Assembly: GCA_000697665.1 (NCBI GenBank)
Contig: KL197731.1
Location: 96,921-160,920, forward strand
DNA: 64,000 nucleotides
Direction: 5' to 3'
Source: Jaapia argillacea MUCL 33604
Taxonomy: Eukaryota > Basidiomycota > Agaricomycetes > Jaapiales > Jaapiaceae
Shown here: in pieces, positions 1 to 12,417 of the stretch
How positions within the stretch are numbered: the stretch's first letter is position 1
Layout of the letters: every line of letters starts with the position of its first letter
Notes under the pieces: generated by a model
The model's database searches: none
The model's input: the letters and a program-made list of their open reading frames with translations, nothing else
What the model was told of the DNA's origin: nothing
Position numbers and translations under genes: made by a program

Positions 1-1444
1 ATCCTCTATTGCCTCAAGATCGTAGCCTGAGTACTAGTTAGCAAGAAACACCTAAAAACGTACAAGCCTTATTCGCTACCTTACGCTAACGCTAAGGCGC
101 TCATAACAGGGCCCATGCCATTATAATTCTTGTGGTGTTTGAATCACTCCTCACTCTTTGACATGTGCCCTCTTGCTGCGCACCTCTCTGACTTGTGTTT
201 TCCATCTCAGCCACTCGTTATACCCCCCTGAATACCTGACTATACTTTCCACCCAATTCTTTGTCTTCTTGTATTATGTTTATGGGTTCACTACGATGCT
301 CCATGAGCTCAAACAGCCCACCTGTATGCTCTCTTCCTCTTGTTGTGACATGTGGCTGAGTTGCCGGTCACGGGGCATTTTGCACCCGTCATCTCAAAAT
401 ATTCGTAGCACCTGTTAATACATCGTAAAAAATATCAAACTCAGACTACAAAAGACAGCCAAGGATTTACAGGAGGATTGAGGGAGATATTGCTAAAATA
501 GGCTCAAGTGGCCGAGATCTAGGCAATTGACAGTAAGGCTAGTTGTCAGCCATGTTTTCGCTTTCACAGTCGGTAGCTAATGGAGGCAATGTTACGTGAC
601 TTATTCAGGCTTTGCTGCGGCGACAAAGTCGCATCTGTTTCTCGTGCTAATGTTGAAGTATCAGCATGCACGTGACCATCCGGCTTGACAGTTTGCCCAC
701 CTCATCCCTCTCTCTGACGACTGGTGTAACCCTCCATAGCCTGCGATATTTCGACTCTTACACACTCCTTATCGCTTTCTCCTCCGTTCGTCATTGCGGG
801 TCTTTCTGCATTTAAATTCGCTTTCAGTTTCGCGCTGCGTACTTGTGTACCTCCCGACGTCCCCCAGCGTCCCCCGTAAGAAATGTTTCGTTGGTCTTGG
901 TCTTCTAATTCACTCTTGAGTCCTACTTGGGCAATAATATTTTCTCCCAAATCTTCAAGCTATACTTTAATGGACTGTCTGTTCCCGATCCTCTACCTCC
1001 CCTAGGTTGTGCTTGGTTCTTCTGCCTCAAGAAGGAATCAAGCATGTACCATTCCTTCCTCTCGAAACTCCAGGACTAACCATCCATACGACTTGATGCG
1101 TGAAGTCCCAGCAAGCTCGAAAGAGTTTTGTAGTTTTGCTGATGACGCGCTTCGACAATAACTACGCCCTCCGCTTTCAGCTGATCGACGCCCTTCCGCT
1201 CTATAGCCACCATATGAACTTAAGCGCCTGTCAAGCACCCTAGCCGGTCCACGGTGTTTGCAACGGCCATTACTTATTGTATGGATCGGGTGGGTGGCGC
1301 AATAGACAGCCCGAGCCTATGTGGCTGAATCCGTACTAACAACACCGCTCCTTGGTAGCTCGGTTTCATGTGAAGTATAAAGGACAACTGCTTTCCCTGC
1401 TTTTTCTCTTTATCCAAGACTGACTAAACGAGATCAGTTCAATA
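1..1444. other. Intergenic left edge, no gene seen
   Basis: Short open frames occur on both strands, but none has a recognisable motif or a plausible splice structure. The last 70 bases hold the TATA box of the first paralogue, listed separately. Nothing else is supported here. Confidence 0.5.
1376..1383 (+). promoter_or_regulatory. TATA box of paralogue A
   Basis: TATAAAGG lies about 62 nt upstream of the ATG of copy A. It is followed by a pyrimidine-rich stretch. Copy B has the same octamer at the same distance, so the core promoter was duplicated with the gene. Confidence 0.6.
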
Positions 1445-2762
1445 ATGCCTTCAGTAATGGATTCACCTACCACGTTCGTTGCAAGCGATACAACCAAGGA
1501 TAGTCTTGCAGCACTTTTGTATGGACAGGGATCCATTGCTGTCTGGTAAGCAATTCTCCACTCACATCGGCCATATTACATGCGATTGATGATAGCATAT
1601 CGTAGTTTGGAAAGATTGGGCTTCGCTTTCTCTGCTGCCTCAGAAACTATAAAAACTTGGGGCGGAGCGAAGAACTTTGACGGAAGCATTCAAGTACGTA
1701 GATTACACCTTCTCAATAACTTACCCGATTTACTGATCAAGTACCCTGGCCATTTCTCAGGACGACTTTCACCTCCATTCCACTATTTTTTGTCATTACT
1801 CTACGTCCTTCCTCCAAGCTTCCTCCCATATCAAGAAGGCCTTCGATCCTATTTCCTCCCTTGTCGAAGATGAGAAACATCTCAACGACCTCAAGGAGCT
1901 TCACCGTACCGCCACACAGAACGCAAACTTGGCAAAAACCAAATTGTCTAAAAAGATGACTTCGAAACGAAAGAAGAATACACAGACCGAGGTCCAGGTC
2001 TGGGAGAGAGCTGTACAGGAAGTCGCTCAATACAAGGAGAAAGTTATGGCGGAAGAGGCTATTGTCTCCGTCTCAAAAGAACGCAAGGCGAAGATTTGGA
2101 TGGATGCTATCCTAACTGGATTGAACGAATCTTCGAGAAAGGGGCTGGTATGTCCTTTTGTTCGTTTTCCTATTGTTCTATCTCTGACAATATTTTAGAT
2201 AATCAGTGATGGTGGTAAACGTATCTCGAACCTAGCGCCCGCCACAAAACAAGACGATTCACGCTCGAGGAACCATCCAGCCATCTCTATCCTGGCCGAA
2301 ATCGAAACTCGTCTACGTGTACCAACTCCCGACATATCGACATCTACCATACCAACTGCCGTGCCTTTGTCATCTCGACCTTTCCTTCCTGGTTATGGCG
2401 GCCTTCCGATCATTCAGGAGGTGGCAGCATCTTATTCAGGTTTGACAACGATGCGGACAACGAAATACACCCATCAACCTGGTCTATCTTCAACTCAAAC
2501 TATCCTACCACTCGGACAAAGTGAGGACGATACTATGACTATTCCGTCGAAGAGTCCAAGCACCTCTACCAATAGTTCTCTGTCGACCTTCTTCACGGTT
2601 TCTCGTCCTTCTACCAACGCAACATCTTCATCACGGACACCTATTCCTCTCCTCCCTCAAGAAAAGGGTACTCAACTTCCAACTAGTCATGCTCTAAAAT
2701 TTTCGTCGATTGAAGAGCCGCTTACCGATCGTTTCCACGCTCCTCCGAGACTTCCTTTATAG
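1445..2762 (+). CDS. Pil1/BAR-like coiled-coil protein, paralogue A
   Basis: Spliced model: 1445-1545, 1606-1693, 1761-2147 and 2199-2762, about 379 residues. Exon 1 ends after two bases of a codon. Using the acceptor at 1605 gives a Cys codon, whereas the earlier AG would create a stop. Exon 2 ends in a helix with the Trp-Gly pair KTWGG. Exon 3 is a 129-codon charged coiled coil closing with KIWMDAILTGLNESSRKG. The tail is rich in Ser, Thr and Pro and probably disordered. The helical part resembles by eye the Pil1/Lsp1 eisosome BAR-like fold, which would suggest membrane association at the cell cortex; that function is inferred. Its closest relative is copy B next door: the tails share the motifs YGGLP, TTKYT and TPIPL. 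Confidence 0.68.
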
Positions 2763-3169
2763 ACGGGAAGGCTGTTCCTCCTATGTGGGTCCCCGAGGGA
2801 CCTTAAGGAGGTTCTCAAAGGCGTGTCGTTTTTCACTGATGATGTCCCAAATACTGATAGGTGTATCTCGTTGGTTGGTTGTCTAGTTCGAGTGTCGCTT
2901 CGTCGTCGTGCCATGATCTACATCCGCCCTCTCCATCACTCACACCCTCGCAGGCTAGCTATTGCACGACCCCTTTGGAAACTGTTTCATGTCTTGATTC
3001 GTGTATTGATTTCGCTTGGGGTTGCATCGCCTCAGATGTTCTCCTCGCCTCGGATTTTATAGAGGGTTGAGTTGGCTTTTGCCCATCTCTTCGGTCTGCT
3101 TTCCATGATATTACACACGAACTGGCTTGGCTTGGGCGATGCGCGCTCCGACATGTGAGGAGTAAATTG

Positions 3170-3475
3170 TGATAAATATTAGGTTCCTGTTTGTAAGGTA
3201 TCCATAGCTCCTTAATCATCCTCGTCACGCAGTGTACAACTTGCTACTTACCGATTCGGAGGTATCAGACAATCGAAATTCGAGCATATGCATGAAATCA
3301 TCGACTATCCATTGACTTCCAGCTGTAGGATTGGTGCCCCCTTTGCAAACGATTACGCGGGTCATGACATCGCAGTGCGCACCAGGCTGGAGTTGTTTAT
3401 ACTTTGCGATTGCAATTAGTCCTTAAACAATGGGGTTGGTACACGACAGTTACATGGCTTGCACTATAACTCGAG
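3170..3475 (+). repeat. Duplicated non-coding block, copy 1
   Basis: Similar over about 300 nt, in the same orientation, to 12860-13170. Shared words include CATCGCAGTGC, CTTTGCGATTGCAATTA and GTTACATGGCTTGCA. Both copies lie downstream of a family member (A and C), so this is probably the 3' flank carried along by gene duplication. Confidence 0.7.
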
Positions 3476-3924
3476 ATAAGACTCACAATACTGTACCATG
3501 TATATGCCATTCCAGCACGCAGACTTCGCAGCGCCAGTGGCTGTGCACACTCCGCCCATTTCCTTTCCGGGAAGCCCCGATGCTAACCTTGGTCTCTCAT
3601 CAGCCTCGTCGACGTTGTCCACCAGGTTGACGACTATGCAAACCACCACGTGTACAGCCGCTTTGTGGCCGAATAAACTAACACCTACTCGTTCAACCAG
3701 CTCTGCACTTCAACTTGGCACAACTGTGCCAAGTCCGTCGCCAAGTCCGCTCAGACCAACCGCTCGGTAGTCTTCAACTCAAGTCCCTGCCAAACGCCAA
3801 GCACCCAAGCCCCTCAAGGCCTCATGCACATGCGTCATGGTCCGCAACCGCCCTGATTGTATGCACCCGATGTGTCGCACACCGAGCCGACGTCAACTCA
3901 TTCGTACCTCGATTGCGTGTAAGG

Positions 3925-3932
3925 TATAAAGG
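3925..3932 (+). promoter_or_regulatory. TATA box of paralogue B
   Basis: TATAAAGG lies 53 nt before the ATG of copy B, matching the element of copy A in sequence and nearly in distance. Confidence 0.6.
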
Positions 3933-3984
3933 TCCTGCTTCCTTACTTTCCTCTCAAATCCAACTCTGCAAGACGAGCCCAACA

Positions 3985-5248
3985 ATGCCTTCACCAAAGG
4001 ATTCTCCTCCCACAACCGACACGCCCAAGGACACTCTTGCAGCACTGTTATACGGGCAGGGATCCATCGCTATCTGGTACGCCATCACCTCAGCATCCCA
4101 TCTCGCACATCTGATACTTAGACGCATCGTAGTTTGGAAAGGTTGAGCTTTGCTTTCTCCGCCGCCTCCGACCTCATTAAAGATTGGGGAGGAGCGAACG
4201 ACTTTGACGGAAGTTCTCAAGTACGTTATGACTTCCCTTCCCTTCCCAGAACATCATTACTGATCACCAAGTCCCTCAGGACGACTTCCACCTCTATTCA
4301 ACCCTCCTAGACCACTACTCCACCTCCTTCCTCCTCGCCTCAACCCCAATCAAACAAATCCCCGATCCAATCTCCTCACTATCAGAAGACTCCAAGCACC
4401 TAACAGACCTCAAATCCCTCCACCGCTCCGCCTCCCAAAAAGCCGACTTAGCAAAGCACAAACTATCAAAGAAACGTAAAAAGAAACAGGAAGAAGCGGC
4501 GGAGAAAGCTATACAAGAAGTCGTGGCGTTAGAAGAGAAAGTGAGAGCTGAGGAGGCGATGTTGAAGGCGATGAGATTGAGGAAGATGAAAGTTTGGATG
4601 GAGGCTGTTTTTAGTGGGCTGAGGGAATGTGCGAGGATGGGGGTGGTACGTCTTTCCCAGCCCGCCAGTGTTGTATGCTAACGGTCCGACTGTATTTAGA
4701 TAATTAGCGAAGGAGGCAAACGGATCTTGGATCTTGGACCAGACGATAAACCCTCAGCCATATCCATCCTAACCGCAACCCAAACCCGTCTCCAAGCCTC
4801 GCCAACTCCCTCCACACAGACGTCTTCTACGCCTTCCTCTCGACGGGTTTTCCCACCGGATTACGGAGGCCTCCCAATGATCCACGAATCCGAATCCCTT
4901 CATTCTGGCGGCACGACATCATTACGAACGACGAAATACACTACCTTGGATACTAGCATGGAGAGGTCTACAAATAGTTCTCAATCGACGATTTCGAGAC
5001 CTCTTTCGCAAGTCCCGACTACTTCTCCTTCATACTTGCAACCAACATCTCAAACGCCGATCCCGCTCTTCGCTCCTCGACCTATCCAAATCCCAAATAG
5101 AGCTCCTTCCCCATCCCCATCTCCTTCATCCCCTTCGCATTCGTATACCCAACCCGTTCAAGAAAAGACGAGTGGGCGGAGTGATGATCTTTATAGGTCG
5201 TTCCCACATCCGTACGAGTCTTTTGAGGATGGGAAACTGGCGGGTTAA
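3985..5248 (+). CDS. Pil1/BAR-like coiled-coil protein, paralogue B
   Basis: Spliced model: 3985-4076, 4133-4220, 4280-4645 and 4700-5248, about 364 residues. The exon phases are those of copy A (split codon after exon 1, whole codons after exons 2 and 3). The acceptor at 4132 gives a Cys codon; the upstream AG at 4121 would give TGA. Exon 2 has the helix ending KDWGG. Exon 3 has a Lys-rich coiled coil (a KKRKKK run) and closes with KVWMEAVFSGLRECARMG. This closing segment is the best match to the end of the Pil1 domain. The tail from about residue 190 is Ser/Pro/Thr-rich. The gene sits head-to-tail with copy A as a recent tandem pair. Function is not known; membrane binding is an inference from the fold guess. 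Confidence 0.68.
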
Positions 5249-5839
5249 GTTTGGGGGGGTGGAGAGGGAGTGGGCTTGATGCTATACGAGGGGTTAAGCA
5301 TGTATTGGTTTCATGCGAGGTGCCCTTATTCGACCTTCGTACAAGGTTGGGTTAAGGTTTACGATGATGGTTGGTATGTGGTAGTTATATATTGCTTTGT
5401 AACGATTGAGGGTGTGAAAGGATGGGTAAGGGATGAGTATGAATTAAAAGATCCTTACGTCGAGTATACTAGTGCTCAAACAGACTCACTTATGATTGAT
5501 CTCGTTGAACCTCAGGCCTGGATAGAGTATGAATCCTGAGGGCTCAGTAACTCTGGGTTCCGATTACCTACCGCACTCTGTGCCAAGGTCGGTAGCAGGG
5601 AGTTAGGGAAGGATGGAAGGAACGCAAGCCCCAACTTACCAAAGCTAGCCATGTGGACTCTCAACCATCGAAAAAACTTTAGATGCATGGGAGGCTGCAT
5701 GGGTGGGCTCTCAAGCGGGGACATGTTCGTAAGGTAAGATGTGTTTGGTGAGGGAGGAGAGGGTGACTGACGTCCTTTATGTTTGAGGGTCCTTTTTTGA
5801 TACCTTTGAGATGGGTGTGGCAGTGTGGAAAGAGGTTAA

Positions 5840-5935
5840 CGTTTGATAGGAATGAGTCGGAGTGAGATCGAGGGAGGGGGACCCGGTAGTGGTTGGGTTG
5901 GTACACGCTCGACGAAAATTGTTGTTGCTTTGTGA
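5840..5935 (-). pseudogene. Relic of a copy-H-like tail
   Basis: About 95 nt align with the part of copy H's tail around 13650-13735. The shared plus-strand words are GAGATCGAG, GGGAGGGGG-like runs, GGTTGGG and GGTAC-C-CGCTCGAC. On the minus strand both read Ser-Ser-x-Tyr-Gln-Pro-Asn. No helical exons are found beside it, so this is a fragment and not a gene. Confidence 0.45.
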
Positions 5936-8900
5936 GTTCGACCCAAAAAAACGCATATGCTGAGGACGAGCCCCCGGTGGATCTAATCAACGAGGATGTA
6001 AGTTGAATTCCAACGAAAAAATTTTTGAAAGAGTGTTTGTATGTCAGAAACTAAGACCCTACATCAGCAAAACCACATTTTCGCCCAAGTGACCCAAGCA
6101 ACTCAACAAAATCCCAGGCACCTCCAAGGGCCCGCCTAGTAACACTAGCTCTCCCAAGCAGCGCGCAATTCTGTCAAGTGCTTGCAAGAACACCCTTACC
6201 TTGTCAGATCCCTCGAGAATTCAACCAACTTGAAAGTGATCTTTGGCTTCCGGTAAACCTGTATATCACTTTCCGGAAGCTTGAAGAAATAAGGGTTCAT
6301 TTCATGTCGATGATACTTGAGGATGGCTTGACGAGTTTACACAATAAGCCACCAGAATGGGAGACAAGGGTAGATAATATTCTAACTACTTTAATGGCTT
6401 TACTATCCTAGGAAACAGATTACAGAGTGGCATGGTATTGGTAAACAGGATGGCAAGTAGGGATGGAGAAGAGTGGAGTAAGAAAGTGCCCGTATCATCC
6501 ACTCCCAAAATTGAAGTGGCAACATTTGGGCTGTACGTGGGGCTGGCGGAGGTATGTACCGAAAGGTTCGGGATGGTGCCACGGAAGGGGGCCACGACCG
6601 AGGCACTGGCAGAGCAGGAGGCAGACCGAGCCCACACGTGGATCGAGGGCTTGACGGATGCCCCACAGAAGATGTGAGACTGGTGTCATTATAGTGATGA
6701 GCCACTCAACAGCATGGACTCACTTCATTCAAGATTCATTGCTAAACGACCGACAATGTTTATCTCTATACGAGAATCACGTCCTCGGTCTCAACAAACT
6801 TGTGTGAACAGCCTGAAGACACTGGGAAAAGTGGGATAAGGGAGAGCAGTCCTGGAGAGCTCAGGATTGTCATTGAGTTGATGTGGTGCTGTGTTCCAGA
6901 GTTGAACTGGAAACAGCCATGGATGCGAAGGGCGACGATCAGAGACATCCGAGAGGTAAGACTTGAGTGCGTTGTGTTGCAAGGATAGTATAAAGAAACA
7001 GATATCAGAGTAAAGGCACCCGGGTCGAAGCCAATGATGATGACGATGTCCTGAGGCGTCGACGTCGCGGCTCAGTGCAACAAGTCAAAAAAATTACTGC
7101 GGAATTGCGGAGTTTGAACGCGAGCGCGTTGTCCAACAACGCGCACAAGTGACTCTCCAACTTGTCCCCGCTGCTCTTGTCCATCCTTCGTGTTTCTGGT
7201 CTTACAAACAACTGCTCCCTGCGTTTAATCTTTGTGGCCTCTGCGCACAGTGTCTCCAAATTCTTCCTCTCCTTCTGTGTGTTGACATCTATGTTTCCCC
7301 TGAATTTGTCAGACAGCTTGGTATCTCGTTCGTGCTGGCGTGGCACATCCTTTTACTGCTTGAGTGCTCAAGTTCGTCAAGTCAAATCCCCTATCCACAA
7401 GTATTGGGTCAATACCTTGGTCACCCCAACAACTTGATCTTGTCGTGCATCTTGATGGCGCTTTGGCAACACCCTTGGCATCTTTCACGAAGTCTATTGC
7501 CTATTCCTCTCTCGTTGCGTTAAATTCTGGGACAGTTCAATCACACGGTCAAACCCGTCGACTCCACTGTGACCATCTGCTCCTTCGTCCCGAAGCTTCC
7601 CCCGATCGCATCAAGACCGAGAAAGCTATTGGTGATCTGGTGGATCATGGTATCGTTGCAAATGTCATCTCAACCCACAAGCTCAGCCAAGTCTCCCCTG
7701 GTGATGGCACCAAGCTTTTGCCTTCGAAACTCGCTTACAACAGCCACGTTGTTGCTCACTGAAGGAACAGTACTGGGAAGACCACCTCGTCCGCACCTTC
7801 ACTGACGGCGTGTCTGTTCGTTCCGAGCCTTCGTTCACTGGCGGTTGGTTCTGCTCTCGCCGGTTTGAAGCTCTCCCTTCCCTGAGTGGGGTTCTTGTAT
7901 TCTATGTCGCATGCATTGCCAGGGGCAGCAAGGCCGAGAGCTCTTTTTGGTTCGCTAGGTCATTCTCGGGGCCTCGGCGTTGGTCGGTTTTCGTTGGTGT
8001 TCCGTCTGTTTTACCGTTGCTGTGAGCCATGCTCTCGTTTTGGTCGGATGGTCGTGACAGTGAGTGTACTGCCTTTGGGTTCACTATCTTACTGACGATC
8101 TAGACGTTCACCGAAAGCCATTCTCGCCTACCCTCCCTTCAGAAATGCATTTTTGCCAGTGCAAGTCTTCGCATGCTGTTATTACTTTTCCACTTGTCTA
8201 CCCATCAGTCTAGTTATTATCATGAATATAAATTGTTTTGTTCTTGAAACCCGTGCAATGAGTTGACGAAACTAAGGCATCCAGAGGTACGGTGAACTGA
8301 GGTTACACTATCATACCTGATTGTACAGAGCTTGGTGGTCGCTTGCAAGGTCGGTGGGTCTGCTTGACAGAAGTGGGGTTTGCTTGACAGCGCTAGGCGA
8401 GTACTTGTGAGAAGCACGCAAACTTGATGGCAGCTTGCAAAATAGGGGGTTGCCCATGTTGCTTGGCATGCTTGCGGCACTTGATAGTCCGCTCAAGGCC
8501 TGTCAAAACGTTTTGGGATTACTGATGTATGGTAAAACCATTAACCAACCTCGTGAGATGAAAGCTATCATGATGGTCGTTGACGACCAACACACAACGG
8601 AGGTGTGGCCTCATCGCAGGGAGGATGTGAGCGACGGTGCTGTTCCGAAGGAATGCAAGGGTTCCCTTCCTGCATATACAATGTAGAGGGACAGTGTAAC
8701 CCTATCGGAGTATGAGCTGGCGTTTCAGTGGTGGGGTAGGGGTGCAGATTAGCACGGATGGGAGAAAATTGAACAAAATGGACGAATGGAAGGTGAATTA
8801 ACACCAAAGGACGAAGGATGAAACGAGCTTCAGCTGCAGCGTGCACGCTCAACCACCTCGCCGTCGCCCCACATCGTTCCCCCAAGCTGGATCGCTGTGG

Positions 8901-9060
8901 TGACTGGTCGAAGCTTGTTATGCGCAGCCACCACCAAATCACGATCCATGGAAATCACCACATTCGTCCTTTTGCGACCACCGTTGGTGGTCCACCGACA
9001 ATGGATGACTTCCCGTAAGGGTCTGCAGCCTGGTCTTTTACAGAAATACAGACTGTGACA

Positions 9061-9085
9061 TTTAGAAGGGGGGGACCCCCTTTCT
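9061..9085. repeat. GC-rich near-perfect palindrome
   Basis: TAGAAGGGGGG and CCCCCTTTCTA form 11-nt arms with one mismatch around GA. It is preceded by TGTGACAT. It could form a hairpin or mark an old element end; nothing nearby decides this. Confidence 0.5.
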
Positions 9086-10530
9086 AGACCTGAAGTCGTC
9101 CCAGATACCTCGCTTAGACCACATTCAACTTCTTTTTCCCTGCGCCTTTCCTTATTCGACCTCGTGTATCAGGCTGTGACTGGTATCAATGTCTTTAGAA
9201 ATCCTCGACGAGCTGCAGTCTCTTACGGGAAGTCACCCAATGACTAGTACTCTCACCATTACATTCTCCACGCCGTCTCCTATACGATGTTCCAGTGGCG
9301 GAATCTATTGGAGACTCGATGAATCCGGACTTGATGCACCCAGCGGGTTACTTGGATCTCCCGTGTCTCGTAGTTTGTCCTTGGCACCGACCTGGACCAA
9401 TCCTGGACCTCAACTGGCCGGAATATTTCCTTGTCTCGTTTATCGGCATTTTGGACAAATGGAAGTCCAGGACCGTTCTACTGTGGGTATCAGGACTCGT
9501 CTGTATCACCTCAGGATAACATACATTCTCCATCATCTCCTACGATGTTCTCGCAGAATCTGCTTGAGGCTCACTCAAGTCACGCCATGCAACTTCGGTC
9601 GATACAACTTCTCTCCGTCAAATCAAACTCTGCCAAGCCTTGACCGGTTGGGTCCACCGATCAAGGCTTGGCAGACGCTTCACCCCTTTATTAGCCCTTT
9701 TATTGTCTGTTTCCCCTGTTGACCTGGCCCGGAGTCGACCTACTTGCACAAATGAACCTTTAGTCGCCTTGCGTCAACTTATTTCCTTGTTTATCACTCA
9801 AGTTTTGACACGGTAGTTCCCGTCTTCGATCTGGTACCGTGGATAGGCCCTTGTATCTTTTCCTAGTTCTACGACATCTTACTTTTCCGGACACATCCTA
9901 GGTCATCGTGCCACTGTGCCTTGGCCGGAGGGAACGAGCGATAGACTTGACATGGATTTCATCGGTATCCATGCGTTTTGCTTGAGACCACGCCCAGCGG
10001 CGTCCACACTTGTTGGCAATGACCTTGTCTAGCGTGGAACCATTCCGTTGACCACGGATGAATCTCTATATTCTAATGTTGCCCCAGACGCCAGGCGCCT
10101 TCACACTACACCCGATTTGGAATCGCCACAATACCTCCCGTTGCCTGCTGGAGCTCCTCGGACCCCTCCAGTATGGTTCGTGAAGCATTTGGGCCATTTC
10201 ATCCCTCGCACCAAACAGACGCGGATTGCTTCCATATGGATCGAGCACCATCCTGAACCTTGGGTGACGCGCACGAGGAATGCACTGATAGAATTGTCGT
10301 TCTGCCATGTCAGGCATTCATGCCCGCACCCCCTTCGAGACCCCATAAATCAAAATTCTAAGTAGTACCTCTCTAACAGCACCTCCCATCAAATCTTGCC
10401 CTACGTCTCCTGATAGACGCCGACATCCCCTCCCAGGCCCAAGATTCATGTATGCTCAAAATGCCGTGCTCCCAAATCAATCCTCGCCCGAACTTGAGCA
10501 CCTCTAGCAAGCACAGTTGACGTGGATCGA

Positions 10531-12417
10531 ATGCTCCACACAGCAGCTTCACTTTTTCCAGGAGGTGGTGGTATGGGAGGCAGTTCGCTGCGAGACCTTC
10601 TTCAGGCCATGCGAACAGTCACGAAATCGTAAGTGCAGTTATGTTCTTCAACCTGTGACCCCACTGGATATTGTATAGGATGTCGCAATTGGGGGGTGAC
10701 ATTTCTGTTGCTTCAAACTCGATGAAGAAATGGGCGACAGGAGAGAGCACAGACGTCGAAGTAAGTTCATTCATGATCCCGATACCCTCTCAAACCTGCT
10801 ATCCTTCTCCCAACTCTCACTGTTCCAAACACTGAATGACCGCCGCTGACATTCAATACTTAGGATACACTTTCTATCTCTTCAATGTTTCTGAACCACT
10901 ACTCGTCTATCCTCATCCAATTCGCAATACACTTCGACCGAGTCTGCGGCCACCTAACCGACATCGCGAGTTACGAAAGGGCTATCAGTGACCTCAAACG
11001 CAACCACTTCGAAGCTGCAAAGAAATCAGAATCGATAGAGAAGAAACTGCGGAGAATGCTGAATGAGAGAGAGAGGAAGGACGTTCAGGCCGAAGAATTG
11101 GCTTGGAATACAGCCAAGCAAAGAGTATCCCAGTTGAGCGACCAAATCCGCGCTGAAGAAATCAATATTGTCGAATTTAGACGGAGAAGTGCGAGGGTTT
11201 TCATAGAAGTCATACTTGGAGGGTTATCCGAGTTTTCAAGGAAAGGAATGGTAACTTGTCGTTTGGTTCTCCCATACACTGTTTCTCAGGGCTCACACTT
11301 CATGCCTATCCGTCCAGGTTATCAGCACTTATGGCTCGTGTGTCATCCAACACGTCACCGAGGAACCCCCAAATGCTACGCATCCCTACAATAGCTACTA
11401 TCACACGAGGAAGATCTTGACTGAGGCTGAGGCTGAAGACAGCTTACGTGATGTCGCAGGATCATCGAAGACGGTAGCTAAGACTACAGCCTCTACAGGC
11501 GTCCAAGTACAGAACCCTCCACCCACCAGACATACTACAACCGAAAGTCCTGCCACTCACTCCTATCATCCTTTCCAGAGTAATACGCCTTATCCCGGTT
11601 TACTGGTGATTGACGAGTACGACAACACTTCGCCCATCGTCCCCCCCTCCAACCCTCAGCACCAATCACAGTCTATCCCTATCACCCCAATTCTAAGCGA
11701 GACTCTAGCATGTCAACTATGGGCTATACAAGGAGTCCCTCCACACATAGTCCCTCTCCTCTGTCGGACGTTCCGCCTCCCGGTGGTCGGACTCACTCGG
11801 ATCCCTCCTGCCCTGATGCCACCATCCCCCTCTATCGACCCATGTCCACCGATTTCGATGGCGTTTATCCAGGTTCTTCGTACCCCACTACAACGTACGG
11901 TGTTGAACCGATTCCGCATTCTTCCACAGGTTCGTTCACCTCTCCGCTTCCCTCCTTTTCGAGCTCGGGGTTTGGAATATTTACTCACTCGTATCATTTG
12001 TTTCTTCCCTTAGTTGAGCCCTCTTCTGGAGGTCCTATCGACAGTCACCCTTCACCGTCTTCCCCTACTCCATCCCTACCTCGTCCCTTACCCATCCCAC
12101 TCTTAAATCCCTCGCGTGGATCGACAAATGGTAACTCTGGCACGGTCAACTCGGAGCGCCACCTTCCCGACGTGCATCCTCCTCACCCTCTGCCGATATT
12201 TGGTACCTGCGAGGTACCTCGTCCTACTATTGCTACATTTTCCGGGCTCGTGCCACCTGTTTTCCTTACATGGGGTCCCGAGTTCCAGGGTCAATCTGGC
12301 GGGGCGACGTCAATTGATATCGCAACAGCGCTCACGAATGCTACAGCTGTCGTGAAGTTCTTCTCCGCGTTGATTTCGTGCTGCAAGAACGTTAATACAT
12401 GGAGCGATGACAATTGA
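10531..12417 (+). CDS. Pil1/BAR-like coiled-coil protein, paralogue C
   Basis: Spliced model: 10531-10628, 10679-10760, 10864-11250, 11318-11616, 11709-11929 and 12014-12417, about 496 residues. The first three junctions have the family phases, and exon 3 is 129 codons as in copy A. Exon 2 has the helix MKKWATG. Exon 3 ends RVFIEVILGGLSEFSRKG. The tail is long and Pro/Ser-rich. Its last intron keeps frame if retained (84 nt), so both forms would be open. The donor of the 11617-11708 intron is the least certain splice. The C-terminus has a hydrophobic helix with FFSA followed by ISCCKN, which parallels the end of copy D and may serve as a lipidated or membrane-facing tip (inference). Confidence 0.62.

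Larger units (their letters stand above)
2763..3984. other. Intergenic between copies A and B
   Basis: Positions 3170-3475 are a diverged copy of the block at 12860-13170 (listed as repeat). Around 3560-3790 there are intron-like CTAAC..CAG signals between short open stretches. I could not assemble them into a gene. Confidence 0.4.
5249..10530. other. 5.3-kb gene-poor stretch
   Basis: No gene with convincing splicing or motifs. It holds a relic of a family tail (5840-5935) and a GC-rich palindrome (9061-9085). Several open stretches look weakly protein-like (6240-6410 and 6500-6676 on the plus strand, 7005-7346 and 10066-10317 on the minus strand). I recognise none of them, and they may be remains of decayed genes or transposons. 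Confidence 0.4.

Noticed and set aside
7149-8095. Overlapping open frames that look weakly coding
   Set aside because: Three frames are open in turn without usable splice sites, and no family is recognised.
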